A DNA stretch of 54,843 nucleotides from an uncultured Paraprevotella sp. (GTDB taxonomy: Bacteria; Bacteroidota; Bacteroidia; Bacteroidales; Bacteroidaceae), in NCBI GenBank assembly GCA_947177395.1, contig CAMWUI010000017.1, positions 1 through 54,843 on the forward strand, written 5' to 3'. The first letter of the stretch is position 1. Every line of letters begins with the position of its first letter. Shown one piece after another: positions 24,385 to 33,678 of this stretch. The translations under genes were made by a program, and so were the position numbers. Under the pieces are notes generated by a model, which saw only the letters and a list, made by a program, of their open reading frames with translations, was not told the DNA's origin and searched no databases.

Positions 24385-25869
24385 ATGGATAGAAAAGTTC
24401 TATTGCAGGATTTGGCCGACGGGCTTGTAAGGCGGCGCGGATTGACAAAGAAAGACGCAGAACAGTTTGTACGTACTGTGTTCGATATGGTATCCCAGTA
24501 TCTTGAAGTTGACAAACTTGTTAAGATAAAAGGATTGGGTACGTTTAAAGTCATTCAGGTCAGCAGTCGTGAAAGCGTGAATGTGAATACGGGTGAGCGT
24601 ATCCGCATAGACGGTCATGCCAAGGTTACGTTTGTACCGGATGCGGTGTTGAAGGATGAGGTGAATAAACCATTTATTCATTTTGAGACAGTGGTTATTA
24701 ACGATTCAACTCCGTTGGAGGATATGGAACGGATGGATGCTGTGGAAGTGCAAGAGGAAGAAGCGGAAGATTGTAACGACGGTGTTGTGAACGAGAGCAT
24801 GTCCGAGCGGAACGGCGTGTCGGAAAGTCTGAAGGAAGAGCAGGAACATCCGGAGGTTGTCTGTGAAAATGCACCGTCGGAAGAAATCTTGGTCGATGTA
24901 GATTTGGAACAGCCGGAGCCGGTAGTGGAAGAGAATCCGGTTTGCCAGGAAGAGGATGATGCTCCGGTTTCTGAATTATTGCAGGAGGCGGAAGTGTCCG
25001 GTGTAGATACAGAAAATTCGGTGGAGGAAAATTCCAGTGAAGATGTTGCACCGGAATCTCCTTTGCAGGAAGCGGAAGATACTCCGGACGAAGCGACGAC
25101 AGTTCCTCCTCAAGATACCTCTATGTCCGTGGAACACTTGCAGACTGACTATCAGCGTGTGGAGCATCAGAAAGTAGAGGATTTGAATGTGGCCTCCCAG
25201 CGTGTGGAACATCAGACGATAGAAAATCAGCATATCGTCCAGCAGGAAAGGGAACTTTCAGAGAAAAAAGGTATGCGTATAACGCCTTGGGGAATGGTCG
25301 GTCTTTTGTTTCTGGTGTTGATATTGATGCTGGGAAGTTATTACGCAGGGTATTACGGTCTGTTGTGTCCCACATGTACGTATGAACGACTTGCCAGGCC
25401 GAAGCCAGAAACAACGGTTAAAGGCAAGGCTCCATCTGTACAGGCTGTTGCGCCCGTTGTAAAACGCGATACGACAACAGGAGTGATAAGTGAAGTCTCG
25501 AAAGAAGAACCCGCAGATCGGGTGGCGGGTGTACGCAGGGATACAATGCGGCAAGGCGTTGCAAAGGAGACGGCAGTCGGCGGGAACGCGAAAGAAACTG
25601 CTAAACGGAACGAGGTGGCAAAGGAGAAGGAGCCTGCATCCACTTTGTCAGGCTATGACCAGGTGCCGGGCGCCAAATATGTGATAACTGGAACACGCAG
25701 GACGACGGTAATCCAGCCGGGACAGACATTGCGCAGCATTGCCTTGGAAGAATATGGCTCCAAAGGCTATGCATCTTATATTATAGTACATAATGGTATA
25801 AAAGATCCGAATAGAGTGGAGGCAGGAAAAATTCTTAAACTTCCTGAATTGGAAATGCGTAGACGGTAG
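24385..25869 (+). CDS. HU-fold DNA-binding domain fused to a transmembrane segment and a LysM-like domain
   Basis: A 494-residue protein. Residues 1 to about 95 form an HU/IHF-like domain (LLQDLADGLVRRRGLTKKDA, IKGLGTFKVIQV, NVNTGERI). Residues 110-290 are a long acidic linker rich in E, V and P, with quasi-repeats QRVEHQ near 250-275. One membrane segment follows at about 299-320 (MVGLLFLVLILMLGSYYAGY), then a basic spacer, and a LysM-like domain at about 437-490 (IQPGQTLRSIALEEYGSKGY, then NGIKDPNRVEAGKILKLP). By topology the N-terminus is in the cytoplasm and the LysM part in the periplasm, so the protein could link DNA to peptidoglycan. This role is inference. A terminator follows. Confidence 0.88.
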   Translation: MDRKVLLQDLADGLVRRRGLTKKDAEQFVRTVFDMVSQYLEVDKLVKIKGLGTFKVIQVSSRESVNVNTGERIRIDGHAKVTFVPDAVLKDEVNKPFIHFETVVINDSTPLEDMERMDAVEVQEEEAEDCNDGVVNESMSERNGVSESLKEEQEHPEVVCENAPSEEILVDVDLEQPEPVVEENPVCQEEDDAPVSELLQEAEVSGVDTENSVEENSSEDVAPESPLQEAEDTPDEATTVPPQDTSMSVEHLQTDYQRVEHQKVEDLNVASQRVEHQTIENQHIVQQERELSEKKGMRITPWGMVGLLFLVLILMLGSYYAGYYGLLCPTCTYERLARPKPETTVKGKAPSVQAVAPVVKRDTTTGVISEVSKEEPADRVAGVRRDTMRQGVAKETAVGGNAKETAKRNEVAKEKEPASTLSGYDQVPGAKYVITGTRRTTVIQPGQTLRSIALEEYGSKGYASYIIVHNGIKDPNRVEAGKILKLPELEMRRR

Positions 25870-25877
25870 TTACAGTG

Positions 25878-25916
25878 AAAAGTTTCTTAAATTATATATT
25901 TGGGAAACTTTTTTTA
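25878..25916 (+). terminator. Terminator after the HU-LysM gene
   Basis: Stem AAAAGTTTC (25878-25886) with GAAACTTTT (25904-25912) and a run of T to about 25916. Confidence 0.85.
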
Positions 25917-25927
25917 ATACATTTATA

Positions 25928-25958
25928 TTGGTCATACCTGTCAAATACTGTATTTTTG
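25928..25958 (+). promoter_or_regulatory. Promoter of the BatI operon
   Basis: TTG (25928-25930), 20-bp spacer, TATTTTTG (25951-25958). It lies 41 bp before the moxR start and directly after a terminator, so it is the natural promoter of the whole operon. Confidence 0.8.
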
Positions 25959-25999
25959 AAGAAAAATAGAAGCATTGTATAGAAATAAATATAAATTAT

Positions 26000-26995
26000 A
26001 TGGCTGAATCGATAGATATTCGTGAATTGAATGAGCGTATTGAGCGCCAAAGTGCCTTTGTGACGAATCTGATGACCGGTATGGATCAGGTTATTGTCGG
26101 TCAGAAACATCTGGTGGAGTCTTTATTGATAGGACTTTTGAGTGACGGGCATGTATTGCTGGAGGGTGTGCCGGGATTGGCGAAGACATTGGCGATAAAA
26201 ACATTGTCGGAACTGATAGAGGCTGATTTCAGTCGTATCCAGTTTACTCCGGACTTGTTGCCGGCCGATGTGATAGGTACGATGGTGTATAGTCCGAAAG
26301 AAGAAAATTTTCAGGTAAAGAAAGGGCCTGTGTTTGCTAATTTCGTATTGGCGGATGAGATAAACCGTGCACCGGCTAAGGTGCAGAGTGCTTTGCTGGA
26401 AGCCATGCAGGAGCGTCAGGTCACTATTGGTAAGGAAACATTCGTTTTGCCCCGTCCGTTTCTGGTAATGGCCACTCAGAATCCGATTGAGCAGGAAGGT
26501 ACATATCCTCTGCCGGAAGCACAGGTCGACCGTTTCATGTTGAAGGTCATTATCGATTATCCGAAGCCGGAGGAAGAAAAACGTATTATCCGCCAGAATA
26601 TAAAAGGAGACAAAACCGAAGTTAGACCGCTCTTGTCTACGCGGGATATTCTGGAAGCACGTGATATTGTCCGTCAGGTATATGTCGATGAAAAGATAGA
26701 GCAATATATTGTCGATATTGTATTTGCTACTCGTTTCCCGGAAAAATACGGATTGGATGATATCAAGAATTATATAGAGTTCGGCGGTTCACCGCGTGCT
26801 TCCATTAATTTGGCTTTGGCAGCCCGTGCGTATGCTTTCATTAAACGTCGCGGTTATGTGATACCGGAAGATGTGCGTGCTGTTGCTCACGATGTGTTGC
26901 GTCATCGTATCGGTTTGACATATGAGGCGGAAGCGTCCAATGTGTCCAGCGATGAAATAGTAAGTAAGATATTGAATAAAGTAGAAGTTCCTTGA
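26000..26995 (+). CDS. MoxR-family AAA+ ATPase (BatI operon)
   Basis: AAA+ ATPase of 331 residues, thought to act as a chaperone for von Willebrand factor A (vWA) domain partners. Walker A is GVPGLAKT (56-63), Walker B LADEINRAP (about 117-125), sensor 1 MATQNPIEQEGTYPLPEAQ, and arginine-finger region EAQVDRFMLK. First gene of an operon with a DUF58 protein, BatA-E and others. In Bacteroides fragilis disruption of the bat operon reduces aerotolerance (Tang and Malamy's BatI operon). Cytoplasmic. Confidence 0.94.
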   Translation: MAESIDIRELNERIERQSAFVTNLMTGMDQVIVGQKHLVESLLIGLLSDGHVLLEGVPGLAKTLAIKTLSELIEADFSRIQFTPDLLPADVIGTMVYSPKEENFQVKKGPVFANFVLADEINRAPAKVQSALLEAMQERQVTIGKETFVLPRPFLVMATQNPIEQEGTYPLPEAQVDRFMLKVIIDYPKPEEEKRIIRQNIKGDKTEVRPLLSTRDILEARDIVRQVYVDEKIEQYIVDIVFATRFPEKYGLDDIKNYIEFGGSPRASINLALAARAYAFIKRRGYVIPEDVRAVAHDVLRHRIGLTYEAEASNVSSDEIVSKILNKVEVP

Positions 26996-27003
26996 TTTCA
27001 GTT

Positions 27004-27873
27004 ATGGAGACCAGCGAAATTCTGAAACGAGTCCGGCAAATCGAGATAAAGACACGCGGTTTGTCTAACAATATCTTTGCCGGAGAATACCATTCCGCAT
27101 TCAAAGGGCGCGGTATGGCTTTTTCAGAAGTACGTGAATATCAGTATGGCGATGACATACGTGATATAGACTGGAACGTTACGGCCCGTTTTAACAAACC
27201 GTATGTCAAAGTGTTTGAAGAAGAACGGGAACTGACGGTAATGCTTTTGGTGGATGTGTCCGGGAGTTTAAACTATGGGACGGTAAAGCAGATGAAGCGT
27301 GAGATGGTGGCCGAGATAGCGGCTACATTGGCGTTTTCTGCGATACAGAATAATGATAAGATAGGTGTGATCTTCTTTTCCGACCGGATTGAAAAGTTTA
27401 TTCCTCCCAAGAAAGGACGGAAGCATATCTTGTATATAATACGGGAATTGCTGGATTTTCGTCCAGTCAGTCAGCGGACAGAGGTAAAACAGGCGGTGGA
27501 ATATCTTATGCAGGTCATCAAGAGAAGGTGTACAGCTTTTCTTTTGAGTGATTTTATCGACAATACGGATTTCACCACCTCGTTGACTGTTGCAAACCGC
27601 AAGCATGATATTGTGGCTATACAGGTATATGACCGGCGTCTGGCTGAGTTGCCGGACGTTGGCCTTATGAAGGTCGTGGATGCAGAAAGTGGGTTGGAGC
27701 ATTACATTGATACCTCCAGTGGAAAGTTGCGTAAAGCGCATCGTGCCTGGTGGACGAGTCGTCAGACTGCTTTGGTGAAACTGTTTACACACAGTAAGGT
27801 TGATTATGTATCAGTTCGTACAGATCAGGATTATGTGTCGGCTTTGATGGCTTTGTTTGCCCAACGGAATTAA
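27004..27873 (+). CDS. DUF58 domain protein with vWA-like fold
   Basis: A 289-residue cytoplasmic protein with the DUF58 signature HSAFKGRGMAFSEVREYQYG, then DDIRDIDWNVTARFNKP, and a vWA-like core VMLLVDVSGSLNYG that carries the DxSxS metal site. Proteins of this type pair with MoxR ATPases. ATG 27004 (METSEILKRV) is preferred; an in-frame TTG at 26992 overlaps the moxR stop. The gene is 8 bp after moxR. Confidence 0.92.
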   Translation: METSEILKRVRQIEIKTRGLSNNIFAGEYHSAFKGRGMAFSEVREYQYGDDIRDIDWNVTARFNKPYVKVFEEERELTVMLLVDVSGSLNYGTVKQMKREMVAEIAATLAFSAIQNNDKIGVIFFSDRIEKFIPPKKGRKHILYIIRELLDFRPVSQRTEVKQAVEYLMQVIKRRCTAFLLSDFIDNTDFTTSLTVANRKHDIVAIQVYDRRLAELPDVGLMKVVDAESGLEHYIDTSSGKLRKAHRAWWTSRQTALVKLFTHSKVDYVSVRTDQDYVSALMALFAQRN

Positions 27874-27887
27874 TTAAATAAGAGTAT

Positions 27888-28985
27888 ATGAGAGTAGTAT
27901 ATATGTCTTCTTTCCGATGGATATTGTTTGTGTTGCTGTTTGTTCTTCCATGTGTGGAGAGGGTGGCAGCTCAGGTAACAGTAGATGTGAAGATCGATTC
28001 ATTGGAGTTTTTTATCGGGAAGCAAGCGCATATCCAGTTGGATGTAAGTTGCGATGCGGCTTCGTCCGTCCGTTTTCCGGCTTATTCCCCCAGGAAAGAA
28101 CTTATACCGGGGGTGGAGGTGATTGATGTTGCCGTACCCGATACTCAGTATTTGAATGAGGGCAAGCGTATGCAGATATCAGGTCGTTATACAATAACGT
28201 CCTTTGATTCGGCATTCTATTATCTACCTCCTTTTATCGTTGAGGTCAATGGCAAGGAATATGAGTCCAAGAGTTTGGCTTTGAAAGTATTGTCACCGGA
28301 GGTTGATACAATCCATATAGATCGTTATGCTCCTCCGTATGAAACGATGGGATTGCCATACGAATGGGATGACTGGCAGGAGGTGTTCTTCTGTTCCCTC
28401 GTATTGTTGCTGTTGGTATTGGTGACGACTTATCTTTATATCCGATATCGGGATAACAAACCGATTATCAAGATTATCAAACTGACTCCGGTTGTGCCGC
28501 CGCATCAAAAAGCACTGAAAGAAATCGATCGTATCAAGGCGGAGAAAAAATGGGCTCAGGAAGATTCGAAAGCATATTATACGGAATTGACAGATACGCT
28601 CAGGGTATATATCGAAAGTCGTTATGGTTTTAATGCCATGGAAATGACTTCTGGGGAAATTATAGATCGGTTGTTGCAGAATCTAGACAGGCAGGCGTTG
28701 GACGAATTGCAGGAACTGTTGCATACGGCTGATTTGGTGAAATTTGCCAAGTATAACGCATTGATTAACGAGAATGACCGTAATCTTTTGAATGCCATAC
28801 AGTTTATTGACAAGACTAAACTTGAGGAGGAAATTGATGAACGTCCACGGCCTCAGAAGGTGACTGTGGAGCAGAAAAGAAGTCGAAAAGCATTGCTGAT
28901 TATGCAGATAATGTTAATAATAGGTTCGTTGGGAGCTGTCGGGTTATTTGCATATACGATGTGGTTATTGGTACAATTATATTAG
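27888..28985 (+). CDS. BatI operon membrane protein with N-terminal signal (function unknown)
   Basis: A 365-residue protein between the DUF58 gene and batA, a place where related operons also have a protein of this sort. It has an N-terminal signal peptide (SFRWILFVLLFVLPCVERVAAQ), an extracytoplasmic beta-rich domain of about 130 residues, a membrane segment near 168-187 (VFFCSLVLLLLVLVTTYLYI), a cytoplasmic helical part that begins with a charged stretch (HQKALKEIDRIKAEKKWAQE), and a last membrane segment near 340-362. The middle part resembles the cytoplasmic tail of the BatD-like protein. The enzymatic role, if any, is unknown; a structural part of the Bat complex is likely. Confidence 0.8.
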   Translation: MRVVYMSSFRWILFVLLFVLPCVERVAAQVTVDVKIDSLEFFIGKQAHIQLDVSCDAASSVRFPAYSPRKELIPGVEVIDVAVPDTQYLNEGKRMQISGRYTITSFDSAFYYLPPFIVEVNGKEYESKSLALKVLSPEVDTIHIDRYAPPYETMGLPYEWDDWQEVFFCSLVLLLLVLVTTYLYIRYRDNKPIIKIIKLTPVVPPHQKALKEIDRIKAEKKWAQEDSKAYYTELTDTLRVYIESRYGFNAMEMTSGEIIDRLLQNLDRQALDELQELLHTADLVKFAKYNALINENDRNLLNAIQFIDKTKLEEEIDERPRPQKVTVEQKRSRKALLIMQIMLIIGSLGAVGLFAYTMWLLVQLY

Positions 28986-29005
28986 AGAAGGGGGATTTGT
29001 TTGAT

Positions 29006-30004
29006 ATGACATTTGCACATATAGAATACTTGTTGTTATTGCTGTTGTTGGTGCCATACTTCTTGTGGTATCTGTTCAGACACAAAGAGTCCGAGCCTTC
29101 AATGCGCGTGTCCTCTGCATTGGTGTATCAGTATACGCCGAAAAGTTTTCGTGCCCGGTTGATACATCTTCCTTTTGTTCTTCGTGTCGTTTCCTTTATT
29201 ATGATAGTTCTGGTGTTGGCCCGTCCGCAGACATCCAATAACTGGAAAGATACCGAGATAGAAGGTATTGATATCATGTTGGTGGTGGATGTTTCTACGA
29301 GTATGTTGGCGGAGGATTTGAAGCCCAATCGTCTGGAAGCTGCAAAGTCGGTTGCTTCTGATTTTATCAAAGGTCGGCCGAGCGATAACATCGGTCTGAC
29401 GATTTTTGCAGGAGAAGCTTATACCCAATGTCCTATGACAACCGATCATGCTGTGTTGCTGAATTTATTTCGGGATGTGAAATGCGATATCGCGCAGAGA
29501 GGGCTGATATCAGACGGTACAGCAGTGGGGATGGGTATTGCCAATGCCGTTTCCCGCCTGAAGGAGAGTAAGGCAAAGAGCAAAGTGATAATATTGTTGA
29601 CCGACGGAACGAATAATTCCGGTGATATTTCGCCTCTGACAGCGGCAGATATTGCAAAAACGTTTGGTATTCGCGTATATACAATCGGAGTGGGTACGAA
29701 TGGGCTGGCTCCTTATCCTTATCCTGTGGCCGGAGGTGTGCAATATGTGAATTTGCCGGTAGAGATTGATACCAAGACTTTGGCTAAGATTGCGGATGTG
29801 ACGGAAGGCGCATTTTACCGTGCGACAGATAATGAAAAATTGAAAGAAGTCTATCAGAAAATAGATAAGCTTGAGAAAACGAAAATGAATGTAAAGAAGT
29901 ACAGTAAACGCTATGAAGCATATCAGCCGTTTGCACTTATCGCGGCAATCTGTCTGTTGCTTGAGTTATTGTTGAGAATATCTGTACTGAAAAGAATACC
30001 ATAA
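29006..30004 (+). CDS. batA: BatA, membrane-anchored vWA protein
   Basis: A 332-residue inner-membrane protein. Two N-terminal membrane segments (HIEYLLLLLLLVPYFLWYLF and about 53-72), then a vWA domain with an intact metal site DVSTSM in MLVVDVSTSMLAEDLKP and LTDGTNNSG, and a membrane segment near the C-terminus (FALIAAICLLLELLLRI). Start: ATG 29006 (MTFAHIEYL), 20 bp after the previous stop; an alternative ATG at 28961 overlaps the preceding gene. It is expected to work with BatB and the MoxR ATPase. Confidence 0.92.
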   Translation: MTFAHIEYLLLLLLLVPYFLWYLFRHKESEPSMRVSSALVYQYTPKSFRARLIHLPFVLRVVSFIMIVLVLARPQTSNNWKDTEIEGIDIMLVVDVSTSMLAEDLKPNRLEAAKSVASDFIKGRPSDNIGLTIFAGEAYTQCPMTTDHAVLLNLFRDVKCDIAQRGLISDGTAVGMGIANAVSRLKESKAKSKVIILLTDGTNNSGDISPLTAADIAKTFGIRVYTIGVGTNGLAPYPYPVAGGVQYVNLPVEIDTKTLAKIADVTEGAFYRATDNEKLKEVYQKIDKLEKTKMNVKKYSKRYEAYQPFALIAAICLLLELLLRISVLKRIP

Positions 30005-30015
30005 TGTGCTGAAGT

Positions 30016-31038
30016 ATGTTTAGATTTGAAGAACCTTTTTATTTATACGCCTTGGCACTGATTCCTCTGTTAGTGGCGATACATTATTTTACGAACTACA
30101 GGAGGTACAAACGTTTGCGTATTTACGGAGATCCGGAACTTTTGAAAGAGTTGATGCCGGATGCTTCCCATTGGCGTCGGGAATTGAAGATATGGCTTAC
30201 AATAATGGCTTTCACTTTGATTGTACTGACGTTGGCCCGCCCTCAGTTCGGAACGAAAGTAGATACCCGTACCCGTCAGGGAATAGAAGCTGTGATAGCG
30301 GTGGATGTATCCAATTCCATGATGGCGGAAGATGTGAAGCCCAGCCGGTTGGACAAAGCGAAAATGTTGTTTAGCAATATGGTGGACGGAATGCAGGATG
30401 ATAAGGTGGGGTTGATTGTTTTTGCAGGTGATGCATTTATTCAGTTACCGATAACAAGTGATTATGTTTCCGCTAAAATATTTTTGGATAATATGCAGCC
30501 GGGTATGGTGGCCATGCAAGGTACGGATTTGCGTCGTGCCATAGAATTGGCTGGAAACTGTTTCACTCTCAATAAAAATACCAGCAAGGCTATTTTTATC
30601 ATTACAGATGGCGAGGATCATGAGGGGGGAGCTGTGGAAGCCGCTGCGGCCGCTGCGGCAAAAGGAATCAAAGTGTATGTGCTCGGTATTGGTTCTCCTT
30701 CCGGTGCGCCCATTCCTATGCCCGGAGTGGGTAAATATCTGATGGACAATGAAGGAAATACAGTTATTACGAAACTGAACGAGCAGATGTGTCGTGAAGT
30801 GGCTCAGGCTGGACAGGGTGTCTATATTTATGTCGATAATAGTTCTTCGGCTCAGTCTGCGTTGGCTAAGTATGTCGATAAACTGGCCAAGCAAGATATA
30901 GAGACGACGGTGTTTTCCGAATATGATGAGCAGTTTCAGGCTGTGGCGTTGCTCGCATTGTTTCTGTTGATGATTGAAGTGTGTATCTGGGAACGTAAGA
31001 ATCCGTTTTTCAAACGGTTTAAACTTTTTAATAAGTGA
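30016..31038 (+). CDS. batB: BatB, membrane-anchored vWA protein
   Basis: Paralogue of BatA, 340 residues. N-terminal membrane segments (LYALALIPLLVAIHYF and IWLTIMAFTLIVLTLARP), vWA domain with DVSNSM in VIAVDVSNSMMAEDVKP and ITDGEDHEGG, and a C-terminal segment ALLALFLLMIEVCIW. The stretch after the metal site is alanine-rich (EAAAAAAAKG). It lies 11 bp after batA. The gene for the TPR protein BatC starts 4 bp after its stop. Confidence 0.93.
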   Translation: MFRFEEPFYLYALALIPLLVAIHYFTNYRRYKRLRIYGDPELLKELMPDASHWRRELKIWLTIMAFTLIVLTLARPQFGTKVDTRTRQGIEAVIAVDVSNSMMAEDVKPSRLDKAKMLFSNMVDGMQDDKVGLIVFAGDAFIQLPITSDYVSAKIFLDNMQPGMVAMQGTDLRRAIELAGNCFTLNKNTSKAIFIITDGEDHEGGAVEAAAAAAAKGIKVYVLGIGSPSGAPIPMPGVGKYLMDNEGNTVITKLNEQMCREVAQAGQGVYIYVDNSSSAQSALAKYVDKLAKQDIETTVFSEYDEQFQAVALLALFLLMIEVCIWERKNPFFKRFKLFNK

Positions 31039-31042
31039 GAGA

Positions 31043-31771
31043 ATGAGATTTATACATTATAAATATGGATTGATCGCCGTCCTGTTGCTGATGGTTATGC
31101 CCGCATGGGCGCAACGTGTGGCTCGTCAGCTTGTTCGTCATGGGAATCGATTGTATAAAGATAGTCTTTATACAAAAGCGGAAGTAGATTACAGGAAAGC
31201 AATCGAACAGTCACCGGCTTTTGCTCTGGCACGCTATAACCTGGCAGCCAGCCTTATGCGTGAGAACAAACTGGAGGAAGGACTGAAAGAGATGGAAATG
31301 GCGGCCAAGGGATTAGACACGCCCTCAAGGAAGGCAAAAGCCTTTCACAATGTAGGAGTTATCTTACAGGCTTCCGAGAAATATGCAGAAGCCATCGAAG
31401 CTTATAAAGAAGCATTGCGTAATAATCCGGAGGACGATGGAACCCGTTATAACCTGGCTCTTTGTCAGCACATGCTGAAAAATAATCCTCAACAGGATCA
31501 GCAGAATCAGGATCAACAGAACGAGGGACAGGATAAGACCAACGAAGAGAAGAAAGATTCAGAGAAGGAAAATCAGTCGGAAAGTGATGCATCACAGGAA
31601 CAGAAACAAGACGAAAAGCCGACTCCGGAGAATGAATCTCAGAATAATATGTCGAAAGAGAATGCGGAACAATTGCTGAAAGCCGCGATGCAGGACGAGA
31701 AAGATGTTCAGGACCGCATGAACAAACAGCAGAAGAGTGCGCAAAAGCGTCGGCTGGAAAAACAATGGTAA
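31043..31771 (+). CDS. batC: BatC, TPR protein
   Basis: A 242-residue exported protein. It has a signal peptide (YKYGLIAVLLLMVMPAWAQ), about three tetratricopeptide repeats (for example NRLYKDSLYTKAEVDYRKAI and SEKYAEAIEAYKEALRNNPE), and a low-complexity Q/E/N/K-rich C-terminal half (QQDQQNQDQQNEGQ and on). ATG 31043 gives the signal peptide; the frame is open back to 30974 inside batB but that part is unlikely. It probably serves as a periplasmic scaffold for the Bat complex. Confidence 0.9.
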   Translation: MRFIHYKYGLIAVLLLMVMPAWAQRVARQLVRHGNRLYKDSLYTKAEVDYRKAIEQSPAFALARYNLAASLMRENKLEEGLKEMEMAAKGLDTPSRKAKAFHNVGVILQASEKYAEAIEAYKEALRNNPEDDGTRYNLALCQHMLKNNPQQDQQNQDQQNEGQDKTNEEKKDSEKENQSESDASQEQKQDEKPTPENESQNNMSKENAEQLLKAAMQDEKDVQDRMNKQQKSAQKRRLEKQW

Positions 31772-31837
31772 CAGGTTCGTCTTAATGTGGTTGAGATATA
31801 GAAGAGTATATAAATGAAAGAATGCATATTGACGGAT

Positions 31838-33661
31838 ATGATAAAAAGGAGTGTTTTTTTATTATTTAGTTTCATGGCATGTGTTTGTGCTTGGGCAGAT
31901 GTGAAAGTGACTGCTTCGGCTCCGAATGCAGTGGTCGTAGGAGAAGACTTCCATTTTAGGATTACTATAAATTCGCATGACGCGACTGACTTTCATGCAC
32001 CGGACATGTCTGATTTCGACGTACTGATGGGGCCGAGCCGTTCGAGCAGCAGTAGTATTCAGATTATCAATGGGAATACAACCAGGAGTACAACGCTGAC
32101 GATGACATATATTCTCAGTGCCAAGAAAGAAGGCTCTTTTACCATAAAACCTGCAGCTTTCACCGTTGGCGGGACAAAATATTCTTCCAATGCCGTTACT
32201 ATAAAAGTGTTACCGCCCGACAGAAATGCAAACAGGCAGGGTAACCGTCAGCAAAATAATGCCCAGGCTCCCCGAACACAGTCGGCCGGAGAAAATATCA
32301 GCGGCAAGGATTTGTTTATAACAGTAACCGCCAATAAGAAACGGGTGTATGAACAGGAAGCGGTTGTTCTTACCTATAAAGTATATTCGAAGGTAAATCT
32401 GGCCAGTCTGGTAGAGGCTCCGAATGATATGGAGGGATTCCATGTGCAGGAGGTTCCGCTGCCGAATGAAAAGTCGTTGACAATGGAGCATTATAACGGT
32501 TCCAATTATCAGACGGCTGTGTGGAGACAATACGTACTTTTCCCTCAGCGTACGGGAAAACTCACCATACCGGCTATTAAGTATGAGGCCGTTGTGCGCC
32601 AGCAGGACAGAACTATGGATCCGTTTGATGCGTTCTTTATGGGAGGACGTTCAATGATAGAGGTAAAGAAGACGATCATGGCTCCGGCCATTACCTTACA
32701 AGTGGATGCTTTGCCGGAACGTCCGGCTAATTTCTCCGGTGCTGTGGGAGATTTTACCGTTACCGGTTCTTTGTCTCCGGATAAACTGAAGACGAACGAG
32801 GCGGTGACTATGAAACTGACTGTATCCGGTAAAGGGAATATGAAGTTGATAAAGACTCCGGTAATCGCTTTCCCTAAGGATTTTGAAGTATATGATCCTA
32901 AGGTTACGGATGATATCAAAGTGAGTAAAAATGGAGTGGCCGGTAAAAAAACGTTCGAATATCTTTCTGTGCCACGCCATGCTGGTAAGTATGAAATTCC
33001 AGCGGTGGATTTCTGTTATTTTGAGCCGACAAGCGGCACTTATAAGACAGTCTCGACTTCTGCTTATACTATAGAGGTGGAAAAAGGTGCATCGGGTGTG
33101 GCAAGCCAGACAGATTACATGACCAAGGAGGATTTGAAACTGTTGGGCTCCGATATCCGATACATTAAGATGGGAACTGTGAGATACCGCCCTCGCGGTA
33201 TGTTCTTTTTCTCTACTGTATACTATTGGGGAAGTTATCTGTTGGCTCTGTTTGTTTTCGGGTTGACTTTGTTCGTTTTCCGCAAGCGGGCCATAGAGAA
33301 TGCAAATGTGGCCAGGGTGCGCGGCAAGAAAGCAAACAAGGTTGCCGTGAAACGTTTGAAACATGCAAAATCTTTGTTACATGGTAATAATCAGGAAGCT
33401 TTTTACGATGAGATTATGAAGGCTTTGTGGGGATATGTCGGGGACAAACTGACATTGCCGGTTGCAGAACTTAACAAGGATAATGTGCAGGGCAAATTAC
33501 AGGACAAAGGTGTGGATGAGACTTTGGTTACAGATTTTCTTGCTGCATTGGATGATTGTGAATTTGCACGTTTCGCACCGGGAGATGCCGGCGAGACGAT
33601 GGACAGACTTTATGCAAGGGCAAGCGATGTGATTAACAGAATGGAAAATACCATAAAATAA
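31838..33661 (+). CDS. batD: BatD-like protein with immunoglobulin-type domains
   Basis: Exported membrane protein of 607 residues. A signal peptide (MIKRSVFLLFSFMACVCAWA) is followed by beta-rich repeats with VVVGEDFHFRITINSHDATD and KKRVYEQEAVVLTYKVYSK, typical of BatD. One membrane segment lies at about 465-485 (YYWGSYLLALFVFGLTLFVF), then a cytoplasmic helical tail with HAKSLLHGNNQEAFYDEIMK. An alternative start is ATG 31814, which would add eight residues before the signal. It belongs to the BatI operon; the gap to batC is 66 bp. Confidence 0.9.
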   Translation: MIKRSVFLLFSFMACVCAWADVKVTASAPNAVVVGEDFHFRITINSHDATDFHAPDMSDFDVLMGPSRSSSSSIQIINGNTTRSTTLTMTYILSAKKEGSFTIKPAAFTVGGTKYSSNAVTIKVLPPDRNANRQGNRQQNNAQAPRTQSAGENISGKDLFITVTANKKRVYEQEAVVLTYKVYSKVNLASLVEAPNDMEGFHVQEVPLPNEKSLTMEHYNGSNYQTAVWRQYVLFPQRTGKLTIPAIKYEAVVRQQDRTMDPFDAFFMGGRSMIEVKKTIMAPAITLQVDALPERPANFSGAVGDFTVTGSLSPDKLKTNEAVTMKLTVSGKGNMKLIKTPVIAFPKDFEVYDPKVTDDIKVSKNGVAGKKTFEYLSVPRHAGKYEIPAVDFCYFEPTSGTYKTVSTSAYTIEVEKGASGVASQTDYMTKEDLKLLGSDIRYIKMGTVRYRPRGMFFFSTVYYWGSYLLALFVFGLTLFVFRKRAIENANVARVRGKKANKVAVKRLKHAKSLLHGNNQEAFYDEIMKALWGYVGDKLTLPVAELNKDNVQGKLQDKGVDETLVTDFLAALDDCEFARFAPGDAGETMDRLYARASDVINRMENTIK

Positions 33662-33678
33662 TATAGGAGGATTGAGAA

